64,000 nucleotides of DNA from Prorocentrum cordatum (taxonomy: Eukaryota > Sar > Dinophyceae > Prorocentrales > Prorocentraceae). Position 1 is the first letter of the stretch, and the number at the start of each line of letters is the position of its first letter. The stretch is taken from positions 32,501-96,500 of the forward strand of contig CAUYUJ010000700.1 in NCBI GenBank assembly GCA_963575745.1. Direction: 5' to 3'. Made by a program: the position numbers and the translations under genes. Under the pieces are notes generated by a model. The model worked only from the letters and a program-made list of their open reading frames with translations, was not told the origin of the DNA and ran no database searches. Shown piece after piece: positions 11,463-22,794 of the stretch.

Positions 11463-11934
11463 TTTTTCCGGTAGCCCAACTCGAGGATGTAGTCTGTAGC
11501 GTGCTTGAGCGACTGTGAAGGATGAAAAAAGACGACTCAGGGCACAGGTACCAGGCGGGCGCCGCAGAAACGGTTGTAAAGAGAGAAAGGCGGCAAAGCG
11601 TAGAACAGTTAGTAGGCGCACGCCAGGTAGAGGAAGCATAATGTGTTTTAGCAGGTCACAGGCAAACCTAACATAGAAACGACCCATCAACAATAATAAT
11701 CGGTACCAACTGCCTCCGAATAAAAGGATCAGGTACATGGGAACTGCTGATGCTAAGAGCATACTGTAGGCTGGCCAGAGGTGTTGGCTGGCCTGTTGAA
11801 ATGGCAGGAAGGGAATGCTGTGTCTACTTATGTCACTCGTTATTTTCCTCTGGGTCAGAAGCACAGTGACTGGACAGGAGCACATGTAAGCTGGCCATGC
11901 GTGTTTGCTGGCCGTGGTGCCAAAAAAGTGCGCC

Positions 11935-12465
11935 CACAAGTTAGCAATTGAACAGGTGCCTGCCTATTATGTGCAATTCTTGAGCTGCTACCCTTAATAA
12001 TGTGCTGCCTGTGCTGGAGCAGTCAATGATAGAGGGCGACCGAGGCTAGTCGGTAAAACCTCCTCCTCCTCCTCCTTCTCTTCCTCCTCCTCTTTCAATC
12101 GCCCCCACCACAGTACTACCCCCACGCTAGAGTCAGGCGCCCAAAAGTTAGCAAGGGAACAGGTGCCTGCCTAGTATGCACGCAATTCTTGGGCTGCTAC
12201 CCTGGAAAGTCCAAAAATGTGCTGGAAGGTGCCGAAGCTGGTCGGTGCTGCAGCGCCTGATGAATCATGAGTCCCAGCCCCAGTACCACCTCCACGTTAG
12301 ATTCAAGCGTACAATGTTAAGCAAGTGAGCAGGTGCTCGCTTAGTATGTATGCAATTATTGGGCTGCTATTTCAAGGGCAAACAATGTGTTGCTTGTGCT
12401 GGAGCAGACAAAGAAGGAAGGTGATCGACGCTGGTCGGTGCTGCATCGCTTGGTGAATCATGGTC
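11935..12465. repeat. Three diverged tandem units of about 165-205 bp
   Basis: Units start near 11937, 12143 and 12312. Each contains AGCA...GAACAGGTGC or a variant, then a GTATG..GCAATT block, GGGCTGCTA, AATGTG(C/T)TG and GCTGGTCGGTGCTGC. A CTC tract interrupts the end of the first unit (12060-12095). Sequence before 11935 also has short GGCTGGCC repeats. No gene is seen. Confidence 0.75.
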
Positions 12466-12599
12466 TCCTCCACCTCCCCTGCAACTCAAACACCTCCCAG
12501 CCCCTCCCTGGTGTATAGTACGGCTGGCAGCAGACAAGATATAATGGTGCCGTCACGCTACGTATAGCAGGTCTAGGGGTGTTCCCAGGGTTTTGTTGT

Positions 12600-12957
12600 G
12601 TACCTCCTCCTCCTTCTTCTCCTTCTCCCCCTCCCCCTCCCGCTCCTCCCCTCGCTCTCCTCCTCCAAATCTTCCTCCTCCTCCTCCTCCTCCTCCTCCT
12701 CCTCCTCCTCCTCCTCCCTCCTCCCTCCTCCCTCCCCTCCTCTCCTCTCCCTCCTCCCTCCTCCCTCCTCCCTCCTCCTCCTCCCTCCTCCCCTCCCCTC
12801 CTCCCTCCTCCCCCTCCCTCCCTCCCGCCCTCCCCCATCCCTCCCTCCCTCCCTCCCTCCCTCCCTCCTCCCTCCCTCCTCCTCCTCCCTCCTCCCTCCT
12901 CCCTCCTCCCTCCATCCTCCTTCGCCCTCCACACACACACACACACACACACACACT
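12600..12957. repeat. Long CTC/CCT tract ending in (CA)n
   Basis: Pyrimidine-only sequence over about 325 bases, with pure CTC triplets at 12676-12717, CCTCC and CCCT variants after that, and a CA run at 12930-12955. All long frames on both strands here are low complexity. Confidence 0.95.
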
Positions 12958-13198
12958 TGTTTCTCCAACAGCGAGGTGACTACACCGTCGCGATGCTCCA
13001 GGATGGGTGGGCTGGATAGGGACTGTCGCTCGCAAAACCTCCCATGCACACAGGGAGAAGCGCCTAGACGGTGTATCGACAAACCACATGTGAGCATGAA
13101 GCGAAGGCCATCAACAAGCACGTTGGCGATTGCAAGCGCGCTGGTGCACGGAAACTGGACGTAGACCAGGGCTCCACCGGATGCATACAAACAAGAAT

Positions 13199-13325
13199 TT
13201 GTCATCGTTCGGATCTGTGCGTTTTGTTCTCGGCGAGGACCATCGAGGATCACCCTGGACCATCGAGCAAAAAAAACACGCACGATACCGCAAAAAAAAA
13301 CAGGAAATGGACGTCCGAGCGACGG
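13199..13325. mobile_element. M1 MITE copy
   Basis: Ends are TCATCGTTCGGAT and GTCCGAGCGACGG, an imperfect inverted pair. The interior has the M1 hallmark TCTCGGCGAGGACCATCGAG, an AC-rich AAACACGCACGA segment and GGAAATGGACGTCCGAGCGA. About 125 bp. Confidence 0.8.
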
Positions 13326-13994
13326 CAGGAGACAGACCAGGCCAACGGATCGAACAAACATCGAGAACAAATAATAATAAAAAAGAGGGTCTTCCGCAGT
13401 GTCTTGCGGCTTTCGAGGGGGGGCCTCGCAGGGGGCCCAGGGGACGTCGGAGATAGCGACTCGGGACGAGAAGCGCCAGCCATGGGGAGAGGGGTCCGGA
13501 CGTCTAGTGGGTGCCCCGTACAGTCGGGCCGAAGTAAAAGATCGAAGTCGGTTCGGGGAGGGGACCCTGATGTTCTTCGTGTTTGTTGGATGTTCTCGTG
13601 CATCTTGGGGGAGGGCGCCCTCGAATGTTCTTCAGTTTGGGCCAGCGGAGGGTCTCATGCCCGGAGGGTCCTGACTTCTGTGGGTGTCCCACATGGAAAA
13701 GTCGGAGGACGCGCAATGGGGGACGATACATGAGGTGGGACAGCGAGGGTTGCAGAAAAAGGTGTTCTTCAGGGCCCCATCAAGTGGCCCGTTGGGGCCC
13801 CAAAGGGGGCCTTGAGGGCCCGAAAACGGTACCTTTCTTCCCCCCTCCCCATTTGTCGCCCCCCAACAGTTCGCGCCCAGAAAAGACCAAGGCGTCGGAT
13901 CCCTCCTGGGGCGAGCAGGGGATCGTGGCAGTCGGCGGCCACATGCGAACCCGAGCCCCCCACCCCCCCACACGATTTTCTAAGAGGGAGAGAG
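13326..13994. other. Intergenic, no gene recognised
   Basis: GC-rich sequence with short G and C runs. Frames on both strands stay open but show no domain. Nothing further can be supported. Confidence 0.4.
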
Positions 13995-14042
13995 GGTGGG
14001 GTTCACTTCGCTCGGGGGCTCCCGAGCGAAGTGAACCCCACC
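13995..14042. repeat. Near-perfect 48-base hairpin
   Basis: GGTGGGGTTCACTTCGCTCG pairs with its reverse complement immediately downstream, around a short G-rich centre. It may be a stem-only relic of one of the palindromic families. Confidence 0.8.
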
Positions 14043-14070
14043 TCCCCCCTTGGAATCCGGGGGGGGGGGT

Positions 14071-14247
14071 AGGGTTAAGTCGGGCCTGTCCCTCTCTCGA
14101 CAGAAGGAATATTCAAAAATAGTCCCCCCCCTCAAAGAAAAGTATGGGGGCGATGTTTTCCTAGTTCTGAGCATGTCGCAGTGTTTCGGGACCCTTTTTT
14201 TATTTCTCGCCCAAGATCCGCCGGCAGGGGGACGTGCCCGACCTGAG
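14071..14247. mobile_element. M2 MITE copy
   Basis: Begins TAAGTCGGGCCTGTCCC and ends with the inverted counterpart GGGGGACGTGCCCGACC. The AT-rich interior contains ATTCAAAAATAGTC, the M2 signature. Confidence 0.8.
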
Positions 14248-14282
14248 GGCAGGGTTCGCCCGTGGCCGCCCGGGCAGGGATC

Positions 14283-14456
14283 AGCGAGCGAAGAACGGTG
14301 TAAAATAGACTTTTTCGCCGTCGGGGACACCTGCCCCTGGGCGGCTGGAAAGTTTATATCCCCTACGGTGCCACCGTAAGGGTATAAAAATTTTCCAGCC
14401 GCCCAGGGGCAGGCGCCCCCGACGGCGGAAACGTTTATTTTACACCGTTCCTCGCC
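14283..14456. mobile_element. M6 long palindrome copy
   Basis: Almost entirely self-complementary. Arms contain AACGGTGTAAAATA, GCCGTCGGGG, CTGCCCCTGGGCGGCTGGAA and AGTTTATA...CCTACGGTG, meeting at GTGCCACCGTAAGG. Related copies are at 16975-17116 and 44027-44200. Confidence 0.85.
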
Positions 14457-14616
14457 CGTTAAAGGGGGCAGGGCGGGAGTGGGGCGAGGGGCCGCGGCGG
14501 CGTGGGGGGCGAGGACCGGCGCCGGCCGAGGGCCGGCCCCTCGCGCCACGGCCCGGGCACGGCCCCGGAGGGGCACCTCTCCAGGCCTCGCGACGGGGCT
14601 CCAGAGGCGGGGCTCC

Positions 14617-14823
14617 CTCCTCCTCCTCCTCCTCCTCCTCCTCCTCCTCCTCCTCCTCCTCCTCCTCCTCCTCCTCCTCCTCCTCCTCCCCTGCTCCTCC
14701 TCCCCCTCCTCCTCCTCTCCTCCTCCTCCTCCTCCTCCTCCTCCTCCTCCTCCTCCTCCCCCTCCTCCTCCTCCTCCTCCTCCTCCTCCTCCTCCTCCTC
14801 CTCCTCCTCCTCCTCCTCCTCCG
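14617..14823. repeat. (CTC)n tract
   Basis: Nearly pure CTC triplets for about 205 bases with a few CCCCTC interruptions. Confidence 0.95.
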
Positions 14824-14849
14824 CCGCCGCCTCGTGGTTCAAGACACAG

Positions 14850-15056
14850 GGGTCAATGCAAGCGGGGGCCCGCCAGAGCGCCGGGTCTTGCAGGACTCTG
14901 CGGGGCCAGGGGTGGCACTGACCCGACGCCTGGGCGCAGGGCCCTGCAGGATCTTGCAGGATTCTTCGCATCGACCCTGGGCTTGGGTGCAGGGTCTTGC
15001 AGGATTCTGCAAGGCCCGACGGGCCTGGGTCTGGATTGACCCGGGTCAGGTGATGC
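14850..15056. repeat. M9 dispersed repeat copy
   Basis: Built from repeated CTTGCAGGATTCTGCA(A)GG and (T)TGACCCGGGTC motifs, both short palindromes. Other copies: 23500-23650, 25735-25915, 51885-52030. Confidence 0.8.
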
Positions 15057-15109
15057 CCGATCCCAGATGGGGTCCGAGCAGATGTCACCGAGCGCGCTCC
15101 ACTCTACGT

Positions 15110-15262
15110 AAGTCGGGCCTGTCCCTCTACAGGAGGAATTGTTCAAAAATACTATAAAAAAATAGTTTGGGGACGATTTGTTGACCGTTTTGGTGTATGT
15201 TTTGAGTATTTTTGATTTTTCCTCCCAAATCCGCCTGTAGGGGGACATGCCCGACCTAACAC
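15110..15262. mobile_element. M2 MITE copy with TA at both ends
   Basis: TA-AGTCGGGCCTGTCCC at the left and GGGGGACATGCCCGACC-TA at the right, with AT-rich interior. The flanking TA dinucleotides fit a Tc1/mariner-type target duplication, although other copies are less clear. Confidence 0.8.
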
Positions 15263-15385
15263 TACTCGCAAAGTGCCTACTGACAAACGTCAGAAAAAAC
15301 GTGTCTTACTCGATGTAATGGATCGTGGAACCCCCGCGGTGGGTGTTTGCCATTTGCGAGCAGCTACTCTGCGAGTAGTGGGACG
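15263..15385. mobile_element. M10 MITE copy
   Basis: Ends CTACTCGCAAAGTGCC and ATTTGCGAGCAG...CTCTGCGAGTAG are complementary in the CTCGCA core. The interior has GTCTTACTCGATGTAATGGA, shared with copies at 30955, 49475 and 50195. It abuts the M2 element. Confidence 0.75.
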
Positions 15386-15397
15386 CGCTTGTCGAAG

Positions 15398-15598
15398 ATG
15401 GGGTCGGAGGATCGCGCCGCATCGCCGATGCATCGCCGGTGCATCGGCGACGCATCGGCGATGCGGCTCCATGTGGAGGCCAATATTCTCCATGCCGACG
15501 TCGCCGATGCATCGCCGACGACGCCCGTGCTTTGCCGATGCATCGGCGATGCATCGTCGATGTATCGGCAATGCGGCGAGATCCTCCGACCCCATCTA
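15398..15598. mobile_element. M4 MITE copy
   Basis: Ends GATGGGGTCGGAGGATCGCG and CGCGAGATCCTCCGACCCCAT are inverted repeats. The interior is a chain of GATGCATC and CATCGGCGATGC palindromes, with a non-palindromic core TGGAGGCCAATATTCTCCAT. Confidence 0.85.
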
Positions 15599-15599
15599 G

Positions 15600-15984
15600 G
15601 AGGCCTCTAACAGTGCAGGCGCGCATCAAGACACCATTTGCGTTCCGCCAGCGTACAGGCCTCGGAAAAAATAGCGAGCACGCATGCCACACTCATCGGT
15701 CAACGATTCCCCCCCCCCGAAATGTTCGCGAAGTTGGCGGTGGGTCTGATGGGTTGTACTTCGACCGCAGTCTCCCCCGCGCGTGCCAACTTTTTGAGTT
15801 TGTGGGAGCGGGGGAGTGTCCACTAATTGTTTCCCCCTACCGTATCCTGGGTTTCTTCGCTCCGCGCTGCGCGGTGACTTCCCGCAGCCATCGAAGAAAT
15901 TGCTGCATTAAGGGTGCTCTACGGGTTTCCCTTCAGGTGCACCTCGCGCGCGGTTGTTCAGGGTCGGGTTTCTTGCGAGGGTTT
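15600..15984. other. Intergenic, no gene recognised
   Basis: Unique-looking sequence with a CCCCCCCC run near 15710. Open frames lack domains. Confidence 0.4.
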
Positions 15985-16195
15985 CTTGCGGCCGCGCCCG
16001 CACTGTACGGGAATCGTGGCCAAGACTGGCAGATGTTTTTGCTCAGTTCGAACCGGACTCGCTGTCGGTATCGCCACGGACGGTGTCCGCTCGAGACGGA
16101 GAAAGGTCGTTCGCACAAGCGATCTTTGTCGGTGTTGTCAGATTTGTTGTTGGGCATCGCACACATGTCTTCCGTACCCATGTCGGGCATGCCAA
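15985..16195. mobile_element. M15 element copy (diverged)
   Basis: Shares GGACTCGCTGTC, the GAGACGGAGAAAGG-like block, GTTGTTGGGCATCG and TTCCGTACCCATGTCGGGC with the nested M15 copy at 49551-49760, in the same order. Confidence 0.6.
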
Positions 16196-16199
16196 ATGG

Positions 16200-16970
16200 C
16201 GCCCATGGGCGTTTGCCAGCACCCCTTTCAAAATATGCATTGAAAACATTGTCGTGTTGTGAAGAACCCAACGGTACAGCGTCGGTCAAGGTCTGTCAAG
16301 CTCCTCCGCTGCGACCACTTGAGAGCCCTAACCCCTACTGGTCCAATCGACGCTCGGTCATGTGGCACCCCCGATGGGATTCACTTCAATGCAGGTACCT
16401 GCATGGGATTCAGAAATCTGACCTGCAGGGGTAGGAGTCCACGTGTGGTTGCCCATCTCTTCCACGGCGCCGTCACGGTTTTTGGTCTTCGGTATCTCCC
16501 AATTCCATCGCCCGCAGGCGTCATTCCAGCAGTGCGCCGTGACGAACTGCGCGAAACTCGCGGAGAAGTACGTGGGCCTCAGGTTTGACCCTTAGCCCCG
16601 TGGGAGTTGAGAGGTCTGGGGGGCCAGGAGGAGGGAGAAGGGCATACCTGAAACACAAAGCAAGAATAGATGTGTATATATATATATATATGGTATGAGC
16701 GCTGCGAGGGGTCCGCGACATCAACTCGGTGTCCGTCCCACAGCCGACGTCTCTGCGAGGCCCCACGAGGGCTGGCCCGGCGGCAGGGGGAGGGAAGTAT
16801 AGGGGTCCCGGCCCGAGACCTCTCGGAGCCGATCCCCGGACCCCCTCCCCCGGGCCCCACCCCGTTTCCGAAGGGGGGGCCGAGGCCTCCGACGACGCGG
16901 TCCTGCTCGAGCCTCGGGGCCCTGGACCTCTCGGTCCGCTCCCCCCCTCCACTTATAATAATGATAACTT
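16200..16970. other. Intergenic; short (TA)n
   Basis: No gene recognised. A TA dinucleotide run lies at 16675-16691. The rest is GC-rich with CCCC/GGGG runs. Confidence 0.45.
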
Positions 16971-16974
16971 GTTT

Positions 16975-17116
16975 CGCTGTCGGGGGGCGCCTACCCCTGG
17001 GCGGCTGGAAAGTTTAATACCCCTACGGTGGCACCGTAGGGGCATAAACTTTCCAGCCGCCCAGGGGCAGGCGCCCCCGACGGCGGAAAGTTTATTTTCC
17101 ACCGCTCTTCGCTCGC
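16975..17116. mobile_element. M6 long palindrome copy
   Basis: Two arms of about 65 bases, GCCTACCCCTGGGCGGCTGG followed by AAAGTTTAATACCCCTACGG, meet at GTGGCACCGTAGGGG and repeat in reverse. The flank ends CTTCGCTCGCTG, as at 14283. Confidence 0.85.
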
Positions 17117-17119
17117 TGC

Positions 17120-17530
17120 TCCACGGGGGGAAGCCCCATGGGGCTCGCCGCCGACCAGGGGGCCCTCCGAGCTCGTCCTGGAGGGCAGCTCGGCGGGGAG
17201 GGCCTGCGCGAGCGGTCCTGGCCAGCTTCCCCGCGCCGGGCCTCCGCTGCCCCACAGTCGGCTCGTCGGCTGTCCCCGGGGGGTGGACATTGGGCCCCGG
17301 AGGCCGCAGATGCAGAAGAGCCTCGGGCTCCATACTAGGGAGCGGAAAAGAGGGGGGTGATGACTAGGGGGGGGTGGATATCATGGCGGGGGCCATGATA
17401 TTTCCCCAGGTTTCATGGCGCCTCTTCTTATTTCATTACGTCCCTGGCCCCCCCGCTGGGCCGCGCACATGCCGCCGGTCATGATTTGCACCCCCCCCTC
17501 TTGGACACCCCCCTTTTTGCCGCTCCCGAC
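17120..17530. other. Intergenic, no gene recognised
   Basis: GC-rich unique-looking sequence. ATATCATGGCGGGGGCCATGATAT at 17379-17402 is a perfect short palindrome. Confidence 0.45.
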
Positions 17531-17531
17531 A

Positions 17532-17716
17532 TACAGTCGGGGCCCTGAAGAAGGAACCCTTTTCGTCGGGGAGGGGCTGGGTGTTCATTGAGTGTTTCAC
17601 AGCCTGCCCAAGGTTTTCCTTCGGCTCTCGGTCGGAAGTCGGAGTTTCACTTATGGAAAAGAAGGGGCCTCGTTCCTCATTTGGGGTTCCTTAGGTCACC
17701 GCCCTGACTGTAGTTA
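17532..17716. mobile_element. M12 MITE copy
   Basis: Left end TACAGTCGGGGCCCTGAAGA; the right end is the imperfect inverse (GGTTCCTTAGGTC then GCCCTGACTGTA). The interior has GTGTTTCACAGCCTGCCC and ACTTATGGAAAA. Copy 2 is at 22321-22500. Confidence 0.85.
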
Positions 17717-17719
17717 CCC

Positions 17720-18385
17720 AGATCTCCGACGATGTGACCTCTTCAGTGCGGGCGTGTTTTTCCCGGACTTCGGCCTCCAGGGCCCGTGTTCGGGCCTTGG
17801 GGCCAGCAGGAACGGATCCGGGACGCAGAACCCCAACCACCCCCAGGGGAGGGCCGCGGGTTGAGAGAGCCACGCCGCATGTCGACAAAATGTTGCACCA
17901 GCTTTGCTGCGCAGCGGCACCTATGCTGCATTGCTCTTCCCCCCCTTCCCCCCGATCTTGATATTGGGCGCATGGCGAAGAGCCCTTGGGCCGCCCAGGG
18001 GCTCCTGACAATGTTGCACCACCGAGCTGTTTAGACCAGCCCAGACTGAACCCAATGTTAAGATTCGGGGGGGACAGGGGGGGAAACAAACGCTTATAGA
18101 ACAGCGGTACGGTCGACGCACATCAACGGCGAACGACATTCCAAGGTTGCCCTTGCATTGCATCATTCCCCTTCGGCCCATCCTTGGCCTCGGCCACGTC
18201 CGTTGGCCGCGCCCCGCTCGAGTGGGGTCGGCATGGCCTTCCGAGAGGCCCTTGCATCCTCACCCCTTCTGGCGGTCATTCCTCTAACTGTGCGTTGTGC
18301 ATCCCTGCATTCTTATCCTCACCCCTCTGCGCAGTCATCCTCACCCATTTGGCCCTTGCATCCTCATCGTTCGGATGCGATTTGA
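17720..18385. other. Intergenic; diverged M16 fragment
   Basis: About 18140-18260 matches M16 (CCCTTCGGCCCATCCTTG, then GCCCCGCTCG and GTCGGCATGGCCTTCC), without clear ends. Two ATGTTGCACCA repeats lie near 17890 and 18010. No gene recognised. Confidence 0.45.
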
Positions 18386-18387
18386 CA

Positions 18388-18805
<418 letters not shown>

Positions 18806-19096
18806 GGCGGTCCTCTCTCTTACCCCTTCTAGCCTTCTTGTGCGTTCTGCCTGTGGCGGTCCTTCGTCTTGCCCCCCTGGCCTTCGGCGGCCCTCTGGAG
18901 GCCTCCGGTTGCTTCTTCTGGAGGGCTCCACAGGAGGCCACCACCCACCAAACCACCCCAACCCAACCCGAAGGCCCCAATGTGCCCTCCGTTCCCAGTG
19001 AGAGGGGGTGCCCGGGAGCATTGGAGAAGCACATGGGGACCCGCCCTCCCCCCAGCCCGAAATTTAGGTCTTCGGGTCAGGTTGGGGCTGCCCTGT
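18806..19096. other. Intergenic, no gene recognised
   Basis: GC-rich sequence between the purine tract and a tandem array. Nothing supportable. Confidence 0.4.
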
Positions 19097-19345
19097 AGGG
19101 GGTCGGGAGGGCCTCCGCGGGAGGGCCTCCGCGGGAGCCTCGGGCACACGAGGGGTCCCTGCGAGCCTCCAGGGGGGCCTCCACACGAGGGCCTCCGCGG
19201 GGGCCATCGGGGGTACCTCGGGCTCGCGAGGGGCCCCTGCGAGCCTCCAGGGGTGACTCCACACGAGGGGCCGCCGCGGGGACCGTCGGTGGCACCTCGG
19301 GCACACAGTGGGGCCCCTGCGAGCCTCTGGGAGGGGCTCCCGCCG
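19097..19345. repeat. About 85-bp tandem repeat, three units
   Basis: Each unit runs through a GGCC(T/G)CCGCGGG block, CCTCGGGC(A/T)C, then GGG(T/C)CCCTGCGAGCCTC. The units are diverged at roughly one base in ten by eye. Confidence 0.75.
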
Positions 19346-19349
19346 AGGG

Positions 19350-19506
19350 CGGGCATGTCCCCCTACAGGCGGATTATGGACGAAAATTGAAAAACACTAG
19401 AAAAGTATTTGAAAATGCTTTAAACAAAAAAACAAAACAAACAAAAAAACTTGTTTCAAAAACTATGTTTGAACATGCCTCCTGTAGAGGGACACGCCCG
19501 ACTTAA
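19350..19506. mobile_element. M2 MITE copy
   Basis: Left GGGCATGTCCCCCTACAGGC, right CTCCTGTAGAGGGACACGCC then CGACTTAA. The interior is AT-rich with an A/C-rich AAACAAAACAAAC segment. Confidence 0.8.
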
Positions 19507-20755
19507 GGCTAGGGTTCGGATGTCGCCACCCAGTTGTGCCAGGTCCCCGTCAAGGACGGCAGCGCAGGCCAGTGGGCACCGGAAGAGAGAGAGAGAGAGA
19601 GAGCGGAGCGGAGCGGAGCGGAGCGGAGCGGCGGGCGCGGCAGGCAGGACAGGAGACGGGCACGCAGGGAACGGCGCCAGAAGGCGAGGAGGTCCAAGGA
19701 AGGCGTGGCAGCCACAGCAGGTGACGAGGCAGCCCCAGGCGAGGGAGGTCGTCGCAGTCGGCAGCTCCGCGAGGGCGCGAGGGCCAGCGCAGGACAGGTG
19801 CAGGCCAGCGAGGTTCCACTGGGAGGCCGTCGCAGTCGGCAACTCCACGAGGGCACGGCAAAGCAGGCGAGAGGACCAGATTTGACGAACGAGACGCCGA
19901 GATGATCCTGGCACTCCCACCAGCGGCACAAGGCTGGGCAAGGCGCGCGCCGCACCGTGGCGGGGGCGTCCTGGCGGCCCAAAGGGAAGGGGGCAGGTTG
20001 GGGGGCGGCCCTCAAGATGCAGGGCCACCCAGGACCGGGCCAGGCGTTCGAACGCCGCCGGCAGAAAGACGCCAGGACCAGCCGGCGCGCCACGAGCAGA
20101 GGAGAACGAGCTTTGGGCGCGGACCAGCGCCGGCCCTGGCGCCGCCGACGCGCGGACGGGGCGGAGGCGCGTGCCGCACCCAGCACTTTACAGCGCGCGA
20201 CATATCGCACGCTGCGCTTTCGACGATGCTCGATCGCAATTAGCATTTCCGTCTGCTGCCCGCGCTTGAGGACCCTCTGCGCCGCCGACTTAAAAGTGCC
20301 GCACCCAGAGGTGGGGCCCTGGCCCCCCTGAGGTGCGGCTGGGCGCCCGAGCCCTTCGAATGAGCAAGGGCAGCCAGCCCCCAAGCCGGGACAGGCGTTC
20401 GAGCGCCACGGGGACGAGCGAGCCGCGCCACGAACGACGCGCGCGAGAGAGAGAGAGAGAGCAGCGACAGCGAGGAGCCAGTTGCGGGGACAGGGCGCAA
20501 CGAGGGTTGTGCCCTCTGGCGGCTGGCCACTGCCCCAGCGGCCGCCCAACGCGCCAGAGCGTGAGAGCGCAGAGCAGCCACGCGTGCGGCCGAGGCCGCG
20601 GCCGCATTGGGTGCGCTCGGCGCCCGCCAGAGCGGGCGCGGCGGTGGCACGCGGGGCAGCGCGGGCGGGCGGGCAGCCCCCCATGGACAGAGCAGCCCAC
20701 GCAGGAGGGGCGAATTGACGAAGCTGGAACTTAGCAACAGGTACGGGGCTTGCGG
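19507..20755. other. Intergenic GC-rich sequence with short repeats
   Basis: Contains (GA)n and (GCGGA)n at 19584-19631, a 77-bp-period pair GTCGCAGTCGGCA(G/A)CTCC at about 19752 and 19829, a (GA)n run at 20447-20461, and two blocks sharing a GCGTTCGA(A/G)CGCC core near 20043 and 20393. Open frames on both strands are overlapping and domain-free. Confidence 0.45.
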
Positions 20756-20760
20756 CCTGG

Positions 20761-20780
20761 ACACACACACACACAAAAAC

Positions 20781-20838
<58 letters not shown>

Positions 20839-20862
20839 GCACACACACACACACACACACAC
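20761..20862. repeat. (CA)n microsatellite
   Basis: About 100 bases of CA with AAAC and GC interruptions. Confidence 0.95.
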
Positions 20863-21049
20863 TACCGATGGGGAAGGCATACAAAGAAGAGGCTTCGAGT
20901 TGTCCGAGATGAGCTGACGGTGTGCGGAAGTGGCCAGAACATTTCTAGGGTTTCGCTCGACAAGCCCCGTCTGGTCTATCACGCACGCCGACACGGGCAG
21001 CGAAGTCCGGTTCTGTCGGGCCCTACTGAGGTTGCCTGGTCGCCTTCTT

Positions 21050-21150
21050 GGGCAGTCTTGGGGACCTCTTTGGCCGCATTGAGGATAGATTGGGCCGTCT
21101 TGGGGCCACGTTGTACCGTCTTGGAGGGACTTGGCAGCTGTGGTGGCCTG
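21050..21150. repeat. Minisatellite fragment, CTTGGGG(A/C)C type
   Basis: Short stretch of the dispersed unit seen at 9160: GTCTTGGGGACCTCTTTGGC, GTCTTGGGGCC, GTCTTGGAGG. Confidence 0.5.
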
Positions 21151-21242
21151 CTTCAGCTCGGGAGATCGTGGCCTCGGGAGCGCGGGCCCATATTCATCGT
21201 ACGGGGGGGGATCGTGGTTGCGGGAACGGGGACCCAGTGTTC

Positions 21243-21415
21243 AGGAGGAGGAAAAACACACAGACACAATGAATCGTCGACCCCCAGTAAAATATAGGAA
21301 AATATAAAAATTGGGGGGGAAGACGAAAACCCAGAAAATGTTGGAAACATATGGGGAATCCTGTTACGTGTGTCTATTTATTTGTACGTCCCAGGGCCCC
21401 TTCAAGGGTTTTTGA
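21243..21415. repeat. M8 dispersed repeat copy
   Basis: GGAAAAACACACAGACACAA, then TCGTCGA, repeated AAAATAT(G/A)GGAAA, a G run, GACGAAAACCCAGAAAAT and GTGTCTATTTATTTGT...CCCAGGGCCCCTTCAA. Copies: 23050, 34075 and (inverted) 41025. Confidence 0.8.
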
Positions 21416-21419
21416 GGGA

Positions 21420-22320
21420 GCGTGACTTCGGAAGCGCGGACCCATAGTTTTCCCCCGAGGAACAGGGGGGTGCACGCAGCCATACGTGGCGGGGGTGGGC
21501 CCTAAGAAGGTGCTAGAACCCAACCGGACAGCCCGTGGCGTTCAGAGCTTGTCAGGCACGGCGGCGGCCACGCCACCGCCGTGCCTCGCCTCGGTCATCG
21601 CGAGCCCCAGGAGCGCGGATGGACGTCCTGGCTTCGGCCATGTGAAGATGTGCGTACTCTGGGTTGCTTAATACAGTGTCGTTTTTCTATACATGCTCCG
21701 CGTGCGGAGCATGTATTAAAAATGCAGGGATTTAGTAGTAAAAACAACGATGAGTTGATGCATAAATTTATTCATAAATTGATCATGGATTAAAAATCCG
21801 ACATTTTAAAACATCCTATGTATTAAAAACTGCCCTGTAAGCGGGGGGGTACCCCCCGACGGGGGAATCAGCCTCGCCGCGTCGTCGCGCCGCGACGGGG
21901 GTCGGAGCGCCTTCGGCGCGCGGTGGCTGCCCGCGACGGGGGTCGATGTGGGGTTGTCGGCGGGGGTGGCGCCCCCCCCGACGCTTATTAAGAAACTCGG
22001 AGTGTGCGGTTTGCACACGACGAGGGCCATACCACCACGCACGTAAGGATTCAAGTCGGGAATCGACCACCGAAGTGACTTGCCACGGAATGAAGTGTTC
22101 GTCGAATCCACGAAAAGCACGTGGCAATTTCGGGAGTTCGACAACCAGTCTACGCATTTTTCTCAGATTCGGCAAAAAAACATTTGGGGTACATCAATGT
22201 TGCAGTCGATCCCCAACTCGAAGGAGAAGTGGCTGGACGGCCGCGGGCGGCTTCTCCGCCTGGTAAGAATCCGGACTGCTTCAGAACCTCGGTTGAGACC
22301 TGAGTTTTGGACACGTCGCG
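21420..22320. other. Intergenic; compact hairpin at 21689-21716
   Basis: ATACATGCTCCGC (21689-21701) pairs with GCGGAGCATGTAT (21704-21716), followed by AT-rich sequence with repeated ATAAATTTATTCATAAATTG. No gene recognised. Confidence 0.5.
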
Positions 22321-22500
22321 TACAGTCGGGGCCCTGAAGAAGGAACCCTTTTCGTGGGGGAGGGGCTCCGCGTTCCTAAGTGTTTCACAGCTTGCCTCAG
22401 GTTTCCCTTATGTTTTCGATCGGAAATCGAAGTTTAACTTATGGAAAACAGGGAACTCGTTCCTTATTTAGGGTTCCTTAGGTCAACGCCCCGACTGTAG
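22321..22500. mobile_element. M12 MITE copy
   Basis: Ends TACAGTCGGGGCCCTGAAGA and GGTCAACGCCCCGACTGTA; the interior matches 17532-17716 closely, with small substitutions. Confidence 0.85.
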
Positions 22501-22616
22501 CCCAACAAGGCCCATCCAGGAGCGATGCCCAGGCGAGTTGCCCTGATCGGGTGTGTGGAGTAGGAGCACGCGCTGGAACACAGGGATGGGGAAGCTGTCG
22601 TACCCCAAAAGGAGGG

Positions 22617-22791
22617 GGGTCGGGGGTGGACAGACCTCCTACCCTGACACGTCGATTAGTGAATTGTCCGTTTTCGGTTCTCGAGAGGGCGCCGCGGCCG
22701 TCATTTTCCAGGCTTGCGCCCGCCAGGTTTGGGCCCGAGGCTGTTTTCACTAAACCACGTCTTACTAAAGGGAGGTCTGTCCATCCCCGAG
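22617..22791. mobile_element. M5 MITE copy, subtype A
   Basis: Ends TCGGGGGTGGACAGACCTCC and its inverse GGGAGGTCTGTCCATCCCCG. The interior has GTCGATTAGTGAATTGTCCG and the subtype A block CAGGCTTGCGCCCGCCAGG. Confidence 0.85.
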
Positions 22792-22794
22792 GGG

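Noticed and set aside
12573-13370. Reverse-strand frame with a plausible N-terminus before a Glu/Arg-rich tail
   Set aside because: Most of the length is the CTC tract; the remaining part overlaps an M1 element and has no motif.
15398-15598. CRISPR-like array from repeated GATGCATCGCC units
   Set aside because: Units are contiguous palindromes without spacers, inside an inverted-repeat element with multiple dispersed copies.
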